Source: Pseudomonadota bacterium (GTDB lineage Bacteria > Pseudomonadota > Alphaproteobacteria > Rhizobiales > Devosiaceae). From it: a stretch of DNA of 58,752 nucleotides. The stretch's first letter is position 1, and every line of letters starts with the position of its first letter. The DNA is taken from positions 1 to 58,752 of the forward strand of contig JAEYXQ010000155.1 in assembly GCA_023431205.1 (NCBI GenBank). Direction: 5' to 3'. A program made the translations under genes and the position numbers. Positions 15,817 to 24,136 of this stretch are shown here, piece after piece. The notes under the pieces are model-generated. The model did no database searches. It was not told the DNA's origin and saw only the letters and a program-made list of their open reading frames with translations.

Positions 15817-16934
15817 GACGATTTGCCGATCTGCACGACGGTGAAGTCGCGGCGCAGATAAGCGTCGAACATGGCCTGGAAGATGGGATTGCGGAGCCCG
15901 GCGTCACTGCTGCCCGCCACCTTGAGAGTGGCGGCGCAAAGGCCGCCCGCCGCCTCGACGCTTGCAGTTTCCATGTCGCCCTGCGCCTGGTTCGGCATGG
16001 TATCGCTCCAGCGTTCCGCCATCTGTTCGGCAGCGCGCTCTGCGGTGGCGCAGTCGGCATAGGTCAGGGACATCAGAACGGCCGGCTGTTCGCCCTGCGC
16101 ATCGGCAATGAAGCCGCCCAAATAGGCGGGTATGCCCTGCGTTCCGGCCTCCAGCTCGGCTTCGAGCTTCTCGCGCATCACGTCGAGGTCGAGGCCAATG
16201 ATGAGTTCGATGTCGAGGTCGGTCGCGCCGAGGCCGAAGACCGGCGTGATCAGCATGGCCTGGACGAGCAGATCGTCGCCGAGTGCCGCCTCGAGCCCGC
16301 CCAGCGCTGCAGTGACAACTGCGCTTCCCGCCATACTTGGCCGTTCCTCAAGCAGCACTCCGAATGGCGCCGGTACCGTCGCCTGGATGACAGCATTGCC
16401 CTTCGCCGCGACGAAGGTGGCGGCCCCCACCCGGCTGCGCCATGGATCGGCCGGATCCATCTTCGTGGGGTCCATGGCCAACGGCTCGCCATTGCCGATC
16501 ACGCCCTCCGGCGAGACGGCATCGAACTCGGCGGCGTCGAGGTCCGAGATCAGGGACGCCGCAGCGTCCTCGTTCTCAAGGCCCCAGATGGTGATGGTCT
16601 TGGGGGCATCACCGAAGCCGGCGAGATAGCGGAGGTCCCCGACCTCAACAAAGGACTTCTCGTTCCATGCCTCGGGGCCCCGCACTTGCAGCGCATTGTA
16701 AGGCTGCAGCATGCCGCCGATCATCGCCCGGGTCAGCACCGTCGCGTTGAGCCCTTCGGCCCCCGCCAGCGCATGGAGCGCAGCCACGTCCACGAAGTTG
16801 AACTGGATCGCCGCCGGGTTGCTCAGAACCGTTTCCGGCAGTTTCTCCAGCGAATCCAGAAGCGGCTCTATGCCCTGAGCATGGGCGGGAACGCTGGCCA
16901 TCAACAGCATGGCAGTAGCGGCAACGAGGCGCAT
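15813..16934 (-). CDS. exported protein of unknown function (373 aa)
   Basis: ATG 16934 is chosen because AAAGGAGAG precedes it and the product starts with a signal peptide (MRLVAATAMLLMASVPAHAQG). The mature part reads as one alternating alpha/beta domain: 'PAAIQFNFVDVAALHALAGA', 'VGDLRYLAGFGDAPKTITIW', 'PWRSRVGAATFVAAKGNAVI' and 'EQPAVLMSLTYADCATAERA'. The only two cysteines (YADCAT, GGLCAAT) could form a disulphide. No enzymatic motif was recognised. An extension of the frame to 17171 has no signal peptide. Confidence 0.65.
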   Translation of the reverse strand: MRLVAATAMLLMASVPAHAQGIEPLLDSLEKLPETVLSNPAAIQFNFVDVAALHALAGAEGLNATVLTRAMIGGMLQPYNALQVRGPEAWNEKSFVEVGDLRYLAGFGDAPKTITIWGLENEDAAASLISDLDAAEFDAVSPEGVIGNGEPLAMDPTKMDPADPWRSRVGAATFVAAKGNAVIQATVPAPFGVLLEERPSMAGSAVVTAALGGLEAALGDDLLVQAMLITPVFGLGATDLDIELIIGLDLDVMREKLEAELEAGTQGIPAYLGGFIADAQGEQPAVLMSLTYADCATAERAAEQMAERWSDTMPNQAQGDMETASVEAAGGLCAATLKVAGSSDAGLRNPIFQAMFDAYLRRDFTVVQIGKSS

Positions 16935-17098
16935 GGGTTCACTCTCCTTTTCAGTGATCGTTGCATGTGAGACGCGTGATCTGGGGTTACTATTGGTTGA
17001 GGGTCGTCCATATGGCCGTAGACTTGGCGCTGAGCCCGTCCACCATCCGGCGCATGTGTCCTTCCACGAGCCGTGGCCATGGGGCAGAACGCCAAGCC

Positions 17099-17950
17099 TT
17101 AGCGCAGCACGCCGTCGTGAGTGCCCATCAGCGCGTCGATCAACCGGTGCGGCACGGTCAGCTCCCACCAAAGGGCATCTGCATCTTCCGCCATATCGGT
17201 GAGCGGCTTGATGAGGCTGGTCGAGGCGAAAACGAGATGGGGGATAGGCAAGCGCAGGCTGAACCAGCCATGTTCGAAGCGCGCGGTCAGATACGTCTGC
17301 GGATGCTGTGCAGCCAGCGCCAGCATGACGCGCCGAAAGTCCCGCGTCAGCAATGTGCCCACCGAGGCATTCTGGCTGGCGATGGTGTCGAAGACCGCAT
17401 CGAAATCCGGATCGACCTCAAGTCTTCTCTCCGCGCTGCCCGTCGTCTGCCGAAGCAGGTCGTCCACCTGGGCGGCAAAGCCTGACCGCGGCACCAACTG
17501 CACGTTTCCAGAAAATGAGCGTGGAACTGCGATCTCTACCTGCATGAAAGGGGTGATCCGCTGTCCGGATGTGCGCCGGCGCCAGATCGTGGACTCGGTG
17601 AGGCGATAGTCGACTTCGCGATGGCGGCCGCGGCTCTGCCAAGCGATGACACGCATACCTTTGTCGCTGAACAGGTGGGCGAGCCACTTCTCGGTCTCGA
17701 CAGCGCCCCAGCCGCTGGCGAAGTCGACTTGCCCCCAGCGCTTGCCGATGGCTGGAGCCAGCACGGCAATGGCAAGATCGCGCCACAGCCGTTGGGACAG
17801 CCGCCACACCCCCCAGGCTCCGAGCGCCGCAGCCACTGGTGTGAAAAGAAACGCCTCCAGCCGTACAAGCAGGACAAAGAAGGTAGCGCCCACCAGATTG
17901 AGGCTGGCAGACAGGACCTGTATTCGAAGGGGCTCCGCTGCGCGCAGCAT
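17099..17950 (-). CDS. DUF3137 domain membrane protein, possibly 5'-truncated
   Basis: A 283-residue protein. Two membrane segments lie at about 16-30 and 33-50, then a soluble domain with 'YRLTESTIWRRRTSGQRITP' and 'FMQVEIAVPRSFSGNVQLVP' that resembles DUF3137, a family of unknown function. The ATG at 17950 has no good SD. The reading frame continues upstream in protein-like sequence (GEWVGAQQDRR) for about 24 codons to a stop at 18125-18123, without a normal start codon. The 5' end may therefore have been lost when the broken LprI-like fragment next door arose. Confidence 0.6.
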   Translation of the reverse strand: MLRAAEPLRIQVLSASLNLVGATFFVLLVRLEAFLFTPVAAALGAWGVWRLSQRLWRDLAIAVLAPAIGKRWGQVDFASGWGAVETEKWLAHLFSDKGMRVIAWQSRGRHREVDYRLTESTIWRRRTSGQRITPFMQVEIAVPRSFSGNVQLVPRSGFAAQVDDLLRQTTGSAERRLEVDPDFDAVFDTIASQNASVGTLLTRDFRRVMLALAAQHPQTYLTARFEHGWFSLRLPIPHLVFASTSLIKPLTDMAEDADALWWELTVPHRLIDALMGTHDGVLR

Positions 17951-18046
17951 GCGTCGATCTTGTTGCGCGCCAACCCACTCGCCAGCGTTCCGTCTACCTG
18001 CCTGGTCATCCGAACGGGATCTTCAGTTCTGAGTGTGGCGGCAACA

Positions 18047-18145
18047 TCAGCTACCCTGCTCCACGTCGGCCAACACGACCCGCAGCCACTCCAGCCGCTC
18101 GCGGGTCAGTTCCAGCCACATTCTGAGTGTACCACCGACACCGGG
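18047..18145 (-). pseudogene. C-terminal remnant of an LprI-like gene
   Basis: A 33-codon open stretch between stops reads 'RMWLELTRERLEWLRVVLAD'. It aligns without gaps to the C-terminus of the intact LprI-like protein at 6858-7238 ('ECWLEITRSRLDWLQSVL'). Upstream of it the frame is closed by TAA at 18148-18146, and the signal peptide and core are missing. It is too short to be functional and is best read as debris of a second family member. Confidence 0.55.
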
Positions 18146-18251
18146 TTACTACCCCCAGTGCCTGGTCCTCGGCGCATCAGCGTGCGGGCCATGAGGCGGA
18201 CGCGCTCGTTGTTATCCTCGACCAGAGGGCGATAGCCTTGAATATTTCTTC

Positions 18252-18584
18252 GTGCCCCTCTTGATCGACAAAGAAGGAAAGTCCGTAAAGAGCTTGGTAT
18301 CCGGGATGATCCATCGCCGGCGGGGAGACAAGGACCGCCGCCAGGCGCTGCTGTGGTTGACGGAGACCGGAAGGAAGGTGCTCGCCGCCGCTCCGGACGG
18401 CGTTCATGCCCAGTTTCTCGCGCAGTTCTCTGCCCCTAAGGACTGGGAGCAGCAGATGCTGGTTGCTGCGCTAGAGCGGTTGGCCGACATGCTCGATAAC
18501 AACCAGGAGCATGCTGCGGCCGTCTTCGACATGTGGTGCAACTCTGGAGCGAAGAGCGCTGACAGCTTGATGTTCGCGGCATAG
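18252..18584 (+). pseudogene. truncated MarR family regulator (C-terminal half)
   Basis: The 110-codon frame reads 'HRRRGDKDRRQALLWLTETG' then 'AAPDGVHAQFLAQFSAPKDW' and 'EQQMLVAALERLADMLD'. This is the wing and dimerisation part of a MarR regulator. The first half, including the recognition helix, is not present in any frame just upstream, where another frame reads 'EADALVVILDQRAIALN' and then stops. A protein made from GTG 18252 would lack most of the DNA-binding domain. It may be a decayed relic next to the TRAP operon. Confidence 0.6.
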
Positions 18585-18612
18585 CCCGCCGCGAACGCCG
18601 GAGCGTGTTTGG

Positions 18613-21252
18613 TCAGGCGGCGACCGGACGCTTGGGCATGCCGGGCTGATCCCAATTGCGCCGGCGCCACTGCAGAGCCACGACGATGCCGATCAGCAGG
18701 AGGGCGGGCAGGTAGACCAGTTCCTGTGGGGGCCGCTGAGTGTTGGGCACCAGCACGCGGGTGATCGTTTGCCCGGCTTCGAGCCCCAGGCGCTCGGCCT
18801 GGCTGCGGAAGCGGACGTTGACCAACTGCGTCTGGCCGGCAAAGCTCGTCACCTGGATGCCGGCATCGGCCAGCCGCTCCACACCGTCACCGTCGCCGCC
18901 CAGGGGCAGCCTGACCACGCGAGTATAGTCATTGCCGCCAAGGTCGATCCCGGCGACTTCCACGCGCAGGAAGGTGCCCGGTGCAGCCTCGTCGGCGATC
19001 TGCACGATGTTCTCGGCCGGTGCGTCGCTCATCGCCGGCACGATGCGGTCCATGAACATGCCTGGCAGGAACAGCAGCGCACAGGCCAGCAGCAGCGCGG
19101 CACTCTCGTAGATGCGGCTTCGCGTGATGAAGATCTGCTGGGTGACGGAGACAAAAACCAGCATGCCGATCAACGCACTCGTCACCACCAGGACGAGTTC
19201 CACCCAGTTGTCGACCCCGATCAGCAGCAGTTGGTGATTGAAGATGAAGACTAGGGGCAGGATAGCGGTTCGCATCTCATAGGCGAAGGCCTGCACGCCG
19301 GTCTTGACCGGATCGGCCCGTGAAATCGCCGAGGCAGCGAACGACGCCAAGCCCACAGGCGGCGTCACATCCGCCATCAAGCCGAAATAGAAGACGTAGA
19401 GGTGCACTGCGACCAGGGCGACGGCGACGTCGTTGAGGGTCGCGACGTCGACGATGACGGGCGCGATCAAGGTCGCCACCACCACGTAGTTCGCAGTGGT
19501 CGGCATGCCGAGCCCGAGCACGATGCAGATCGCGGCAGTCATCAGCAGCATGATGATGAGATTGCCGCCCGAAAGGGTGATGACGATCTCGGTCAGCGCC
19601 AGCCCGATGCCGGTGAGCGCCACGGTGCCGACCACGATGCCGGCGGCCGCTGTCGCGATGGCAATGCCGATCATGTTGCGCGAGCCGGTCACTAAACCGT
19701 CGAGCAGATCGCCGAAGCCGGCGCGGAACTCGGAAAGTATCTGCCGGCTGCCCCGGAAGAAGGCGACAAGGGGGCGTTGCGTGACCACGAGGAACATCAG
19801 CGCACAGGTGCCGTAGAAGGCCGATAGCCCGGGGGACAGCTCTTCCACCATCAGGCACCAGACGAGGATGAAGACCGGCATCAGATAGTGAACGCCGGCC
19901 GGCGCGACTGCAAGCGTGTCGGGCAGCTTCACCTCGGTGGCGTTGGGATCGTCCACTTCGAGATCGGGATAGCGGGAGCGGAAGGCGACGGAGCCGACAT
20001 AAATCGCCAGCGCCCCGATGCCGACGGCCCAGCTTGCCGCCGAACCGAACAGGGTGCGCGTCCAGCCCAGGCCGTAATAGACCAGCCCGCAGAAGAGCAC
20101 GAAGGCAGCGGCGGTCATGCCGAACAGCGCCAGGCTCATCAGCCGGGACCGGCTGCGCTCGCGCGGTAGGCCTTTGAGGTTGGCCTTCCGTGCTTCGATG
20201 TCGACCAGGTAGAACAGAGAGATATAGGTGAGGAGCGCCGGAATGATCGCGTGCCGCACCACCTCGGAATAGGAAATGCCGACATACTCCGCGATCAGAA
20301 AGGCTGCGGCGCCCATCACCGGCGGCATCAGTTGGCCGTTGACTGAGGCCGATACCTCAATGGCGCCGGCCTTCACCGGGTCATAGCCCACCCGCTTCAT
20401 CAGGGGGATGGTGAAGGTGCCGGTGGTCACAACATTGGCCACCGAGGAGCCGGAAATGAGACCAGTCGCGCCCGAGCCGAGCACCGCGGCCTTTGCCGGG
20501 CCGCCGCGCAGGTGACCGAGCAGCGCGAAGGCCACCTTGATGAAGTAGTTGCCGGCGCCCGCCTTTTCGAGCAGCGACCCGAACAGCACGAACAGGAACA
20601 CGAAGGCGGTCGACACGCCGAGCGCAACGCCGAAGACGCCCTCACTGGTTAGCCAGTATTGGGTTGCCATGCGGCTGATCGAAGCGCCGCGATGGGCGAA
20701 CAGGTCCGGCATGTAGGGGCCGAAATAGGCATAGGCGAGGAACAGCAGGCAGACGATGGGCAGGGCGATGCCGATAGAGCGGCGCGCCGCCTCGAGCAGC
20801 AGCACGAAGCCCAGTATGCCGACGACCAGATCAGTCGTGGTGGGCAGGCCGGGCCGAGCGGACAATTCACTCTGGAACACGAAGAGGTAGGCAGAGCAGC
20901 CCGCTGCGATCAGCCCGATGATCCAGTCCAGCCAGGGCACGTAGTCGCGCGGTGACTTGCGGGTGGCTGGAAAGGCCGCAAAGACCAGGAAGATGGCGAA
21001 GGCCAGGTGGATGGCCCGCGCCTCGGTGGCGTTGAACACCCCAATCCGCAACTGGAAGGGCAGGGGGGAGGCGTACCAGAGCTGGAACAGCGCCCACAGC
21101 AAAGGAACCACGAACAGCACGGTCCGGGCGGCGCGGCTGTGCGGCTGCCGGCCACCAGTATCGGCTTCGGCGACCAGCCGCTCGAGTTCTGCCCGAGCTT
21201 GTACCTCCAGCTCGACCGAAGCCGGGCCGACAACGCCATCGTCTTTGCTCAT
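18613..21252 (-). CDS. TRAP transporter fused permease (TAXI type, DctQM fusion)
   Basis: An inner-membrane permease of about 879 residues that uses an ion gradient to import the ligand delivered by the TAXI binding protein. After a cytosolic N-terminus of about 45 residues there are four DctQ-like helices, then the DctM-like part with 'ATGLISGSSVANVVTTGTFT' and 'GYDPVKAGAIEVSASVNGQL' followed by 'MPPVMGAAAFLIAEY', the hallmark region of TAXI-type fused permeases. The C-terminal region of about 200 residues has a DUF3394-like domain (PGTFLRVEVAGIDLGG) and a last helix. ATG 21252 is used; GTG 21255 and TTG 21258 are adjacent alternatives. It is 53 bp downstream of the binding-protein gene in one operon. 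Confidence 0.92.
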   Translation of the reverse strand: MSKDDGVVGPASVELEVQARAELERLVAEADTGGRQPHSRAARTVLFVVPLLWALFQLWYASPLPFQLRIGVFNATEARAIHLAFAIFLVFAAFPATRKSPRDYVPWLDWIIGLIAAGCSAYLFVFQSELSARPGLPTTTDLVVGILGFVLLLEAARRSIGIALPIVCLLFLAYAYFGPYMPDLFAHRGASISRMATQYWLTSEGVFGVALGVSTAFVFLFVLFGSLLEKAGAGNYFIKVAFALLGHLRGGPAKAAVLGSGATGLISGSSVANVVTTGTFTIPLMKRVGYDPVKAGAIEVSASVNGQLMPPVMGAAAFLIAEYVGISYSEVVRHAIIPALLTYISLFYLVDIEARKANLKGLPRERSRSRLMSLALFGMTAAAFVLFCGLVYYGLGWTRTLFGSAASWAVGIGALAIYVGSVAFRSRYPDLEVDDPNATEVKLPDTLAVAPAGVHYLMPVFILVWCLMVEELSPGLSAFYGTCALMFLVVTQRPLVAFFRGSRQILSEFRAGFGDLLDGLVTGSRNMIGIAIATAAAGIVVGTVALTGIGLALTEIVITLSGGNLIIMLLMTAAICIVLGLGMPTTANYVVVATLIAPVIVDVATLNDVAVALVAVHLYVFYFGLMADVTPPVGLASFAASAISRADPVKTGVQAFAYEMRTAILPLVFIFNHQLLLIGVDNWVELVLVVTSALIGMLVFVSVTQQIFITRSRIYESAALLLACALLFLPGMFMDRIVPAMSDAPAENIVQIADEAAPGTFLRVEVAGIDLGGNDYTRVVRLPLGGDGDGVERLADAGIQVTSFAGQTQLVNVRFRSQAERLGLEAGQTITRVLVPNTQRPPQELVYLPALLLIGIVVALQWRRRNWDQPGMPKRPVAA

Positions 21253-21305
21253 CACCAACTCGCTGCAGCAGGGAAGGCGGCGGCCTGGAGGCCGCCGTCC
21301 GAGAT

Positions 21306-22271
21306 TTACTCGATCCAGCCGCGTTCGCGGTAGTAGCGCTCGGCGCCGGGGTGCAGCGGAGCCGACAGGCCGTCGACGACCATGTTCTCCTCGCTGAGGT
21401 TGGCGAGGGCCGGGTGCAGGCTCTTGAACGTGTCGAAATTCTCGAACACCGAGCTCACCAGCGCGTAAACAGCATCATCCGGAGTGCTGGTGGACGCAGC
21501 GAGAGCAGCGAGGACGCCGAAAGTTTCGACGTCTTCTTCGTTGTTGGAGTAGGTGCCGCCGGGAATGGTGGCCTCGGCATAGTAGGGGTTGTCCTCGATG
21601 AGCTTGTCGATCGCTTCACCGGTGATCGGCACCAGTTGCGCTTCGCAGGTGGTGGTGGGGTCGGCGATGTTCGCCGAGGGGTGACCCACGCCATAGATGA
21701 AGGCGTCAATCTGATTGTCGCAGAGCGCCGGGCCGTGCTCGTCTGGACGGAGCTCGGAAGCAAGGCTCAGATCGGAGCGAGACATGCCCATGGCCTCGAG
21801 GATGATATCCATCGATGTCTGCGTGCCGGAACCCGGTGCGCCGATATTGACGCGCTTGCCAGCGAGATCGGCAAATTCCTCGATGCCGGAATCGGCGCGG
21901 GCGACAAGAGTGAACGGCTCCGGATGGAGCGAGAACACGGCGCGCATGTCGCCCCACGGACCTGCATCGGCGAAGTCCTGTTCGCCCTCGACGGCGTAGT
22001 ACATCACGTCCGACTGGGTGACGCCGAAATCAAGCTCCCCCTGCTTGATGGCGTTCAGGTTGTAGACGGAAGCTGCGGTGGATTCTACCGAACAGCGGAA
22101 GCCGTGCTCGTCGCGCGTCTGGTTCATCAGGCGGCAGATGGCGCCGCCGGCGGCGTAGTAGACGCCGGTGACGCCGCCCGTTCCAATGGTGATGAATTGC
22201 TGCTGCGCCTGTGCAGCTCCCGTGCCGGCGAGGAGCGTAGCGGTGGCCAGGGTGAGTAGCGTGCGTTTCAT
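21306..22271 (-). CDS. TAXI family TRAP transporter solute-binding protein
   Basis: A 321-residue periplasmic binding protein. ATG 22271 opens a signal peptide (MKRTLLTLATATLLAGTGAAQAQ) and has GGAAG upstream. The family signature 'FITIGTGGVTGVYYAAGGAI' follows at once. 'ELDFGVTQSDVMYYAVEGE' and 'LAGKRVNIGAPGSGTQTSM' are typical of TAXI proteins. Known or suspected ligands are amino acids such as glutamate, other organic acids, or taurine-like compounds. The divergent DadA-like gene hints at a D-amino acid or proline-like ligand, which is inference. Confidence 0.92.
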   Translation of the reverse strand: MKRTLLTLATATLLAGTGAAQAQQQFITIGTGGVTGVYYAAGGAICRLMNQTRDEHGFRCSVESTAASVYNLNAIKQGELDFGVTQSDVMYYAVEGEQDFADAGPWGDMRAVFSLHPEPFTLVARADSGIEEFADLAGKRVNIGAPGSGTQTSMDIILEAMGMSRSDLSLASELRPDEHGPALCDNQIDAFIYGVGHPSANIADPTTTCEAQLVPITGEAIDKLIEDNPYYAEATIPGGTYSNNEEDVETFGVLAALAASTSTPDDAVYALVSSVFENFDTFKSLHPALANLSEENMVVDGLSAPLHPGAERYYRERGWIE

Positions 22272-22454
22272 GGATTCGCTTCCGTCTTCTTGCAGTCGTC
22301 CGGAAGTGGCCGACTTTCGTAGCTGAGGCCTAAGCCGCAACCGAGAAAGCGGCATTAAGGCAAGCTTTACACCGGGGGGCAAGCATCAGATTGGCAGAAT
22401 GCCATTTCTGTCTCATAAGCTGTCACGCGAAAATATGCTCCAAGAGCGCTCAAC

Positions 22455-23672
22455 ATGAAGATCATCGTCATCGGTGCCGGCATCGTCGGCCTGGCCACGG
22501 CATGGCGGCTGTCCAAGGCTGGCCACGACATCACTGTCGTCGACAGCGCGGCGTCGGCCGGGGCGGGGACAAGCTTCGCCAACGGGGCTCAGCTCAGCTA
22601 CTCCTACGTGGCTCCGCTGGCCGATCCCTCCGTCTGGGGGCAGTTGCCGAAGCTGCTGACCGATCCGGATTCGCCGGTGCAATTCCGGCCCGGCGCCGAC
22701 TTCTTCCAGTATCGCTGGCTGCTGCGTTTCATGGCTGCCTGCACGCAAAGGCAGGCCCACGCCACCATGGACCGGCTGGGCACCATTGCCGAGTTGAGCA
22801 AGCGGATCCTGCACGACAGCAAAGAACTCCGCACCGCCGATTTCTGCTGGACCAGAACAGGCAAACTGGTCGTCTACAGTAGCCAGAAGAGCTTCGAGGC
22901 GGCACGGCGCCATGCCGAGTACCAGGCGCAGGGCGGCGTCGACAAACGGACCGTCGGCCGCGAAGAGTGCCTCATGATCGAGCCTGCCCTGGCTTCGATT
23001 GGCCACCGTATCGTCGGGGGACTGTACTCCCCGGGCGACGAGGCCGGCGACGCGCTCCTGCTGTGCCGGGAATTCGAACGGCTGCTGACCGAGGCCGAAA
23101 GGCCTGCGGGCTTTCTCTATGGCACCACGGTTACCAGGCTTGTGCGCGAAAGAGGCGTGTTGCGTGGCCTCGAAACCAGCCGCGGCCATATGGAGGCAGA
23201 TCTCTATGTCCTGGCCGCCGGCGTTCAGTCGCGCGCGCTCGGTCGCACGGCCGGGCTCGACCTGCCCATCTACCCCATCAAGGGCTACAGCCTCTCGGTC
23301 CCGGTGGCCAAGCCCGCTGCAGCACCAACGGTGAGCATCACCGATGCCATGCGAAAGGTGGTGCTGGCTCGCCTGGGTGACACGCTGCGCATAGCTGGCG
23401 CGGCAGACCTCGTGGGCGACAATCTCTCGATCGACACCCGCCGCATTGGCAAGCTGCTGGGCGACGCCCGCGCCGATTTCCCCGACGCAGCCGACTGGTC
23501 CAACCCGGTCCTGTGGTCCGGCCTACGTCCGGCGACCCCGACAGGTCATCCGTTGATTGGCGAAAGCGGTGTCGAGCGCCTGCTGCTGAACGTCGGACAC
23601 GGCGCGCTTGGATTTACCCTGGCGCTGGGGTCCGCGGAAATGCTGGCACGCGATATGCTGCGGGCGATCTAG
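22455..23672 (+). CDS. DadA-like D-amino acid dehydrogenase (FAD)
   Basis: A 405-residue flavoprotein. The N-terminal Rossmann motif 'MKIIVIGAGIVGLATAWRLS' binds FAD. 'AGTSFANGAQLSYSYVAPLA' is the DadA signature. The C-terminal part has 'VLWSGLRPATPTGHPLIGES' and 'LLLNVGHGALGFTLALGSAE', the second FAD-contacting region. The family oxidatively deaminates D-amino acids to 2-oxo acids and passes electrons to the quinone pool. Length is normal for the family (about 410-430). It is divergent from the TAXI transporter genes with 183 bp between them, which suggests uptake and oxidation of the same compound. Confidence 0.85.
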   Translation: MKIIVIGAGIVGLATAWRLSKAGHDITVVDSAASAGAGTSFANGAQLSYSYVAPLADPSVWGQLPKLLTDPDSPVQFRPGADFFQYRWLLRFMAACTQRQAHATMDRLGTIAELSKRILHDSKELRTADFCWTRTGKLVVYSSQKSFEAARRHAEYQAQGGVDKRTVGREECLMIEPALASIGHRIVGGLYSPGDEAGDALLLCREFERLLTEAERPAGFLYGTTVTRLVRERGVLRGLETSRGHMEADLYVLAAGVQSRALGRTAGLDLPIYPIKGYSLSVPVAKPAAAPTVSITDAMRKVVLARLGDTLRIAGAADLVGDNLSIDTRRIGKLLGDARADFPDAADWSNPVLWSGLRPATPTGHPLIGESGVERLLLNVGHGALGFTLALGSAEMLARDMLRAI

Positions 23673-24136
23673 TGCATCGACACGATCTCAGGTGGCTACC
23701 GGCGTCGGCGGAGTCGTGGTTGCGCAGTCGGCAAGGGCAAGCGCTGCAAGGCACCGAGCATCACCTCTCGGCGGGCCGCACCATCCTCGGAGGACGGAAA
23801 GCGTAGGTGCGGTTTCCCTCGCGACCGCGTATTGCGGCTGGCCGGCGGCAGCCATGAAGCCAACGGCGACGGCATCACCGCGGACGAAGGCTGGCAGGGA
23901 ACGGCCTGATCGGGGTGGTTGCTGTGGAACCCTCTGACAGAGCGGTCCATCAACAATCATGGCCGGACGCTTGGCTCCCTGCACCTTAAGGGATCTGCTG
24001 AGCGGACTACTTGCCTACCCCAGGCAAAGATAGACCTTGCCCATCCGTGGTTGCTTGAACCGGTGATCCGTGCATTGTTCAACAATAAGACGCAGCGAAC
24101 ATGCGTTGACTTACGTGCGTCAAAAGGGAGTGAGAC
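23673..24136. other. 464-bp intergenic region before the DctPQM operon
   Basis: No open frame here has a start with an SD or a recognisable product. A 98-codon frame on the minus strand (23688-23984) has no family resemblance. The right part holds a short palindrome (24074-24086) and an SD for the GTG start of dctP. It may contain the promoter of the TRAP operon and debris of a lost gene. Confidence 0.5.
24074..24086. promoter_or_regulatory. candidate operator palindrome upstream of dctP
   Basis: ATTGTTCAACAAT is a perfect 6-1-6 inverted repeat about 50 bp upstream of the TRAP binding-protein start. GntR-type repressors of carboxylic-acid transporters often bind such short AT-rich palindromes. 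No regulator gene lies next to the operon, so the cognate protein would be encoded elsewhere. Confidence 0.4.

Noticed and set aside
23688..23984. 98-codon minus-strand frame in the gap before dctP
   Set aside because: No SD, no signal peptide, no family resemblance. It could be gene debris but cannot be supported.
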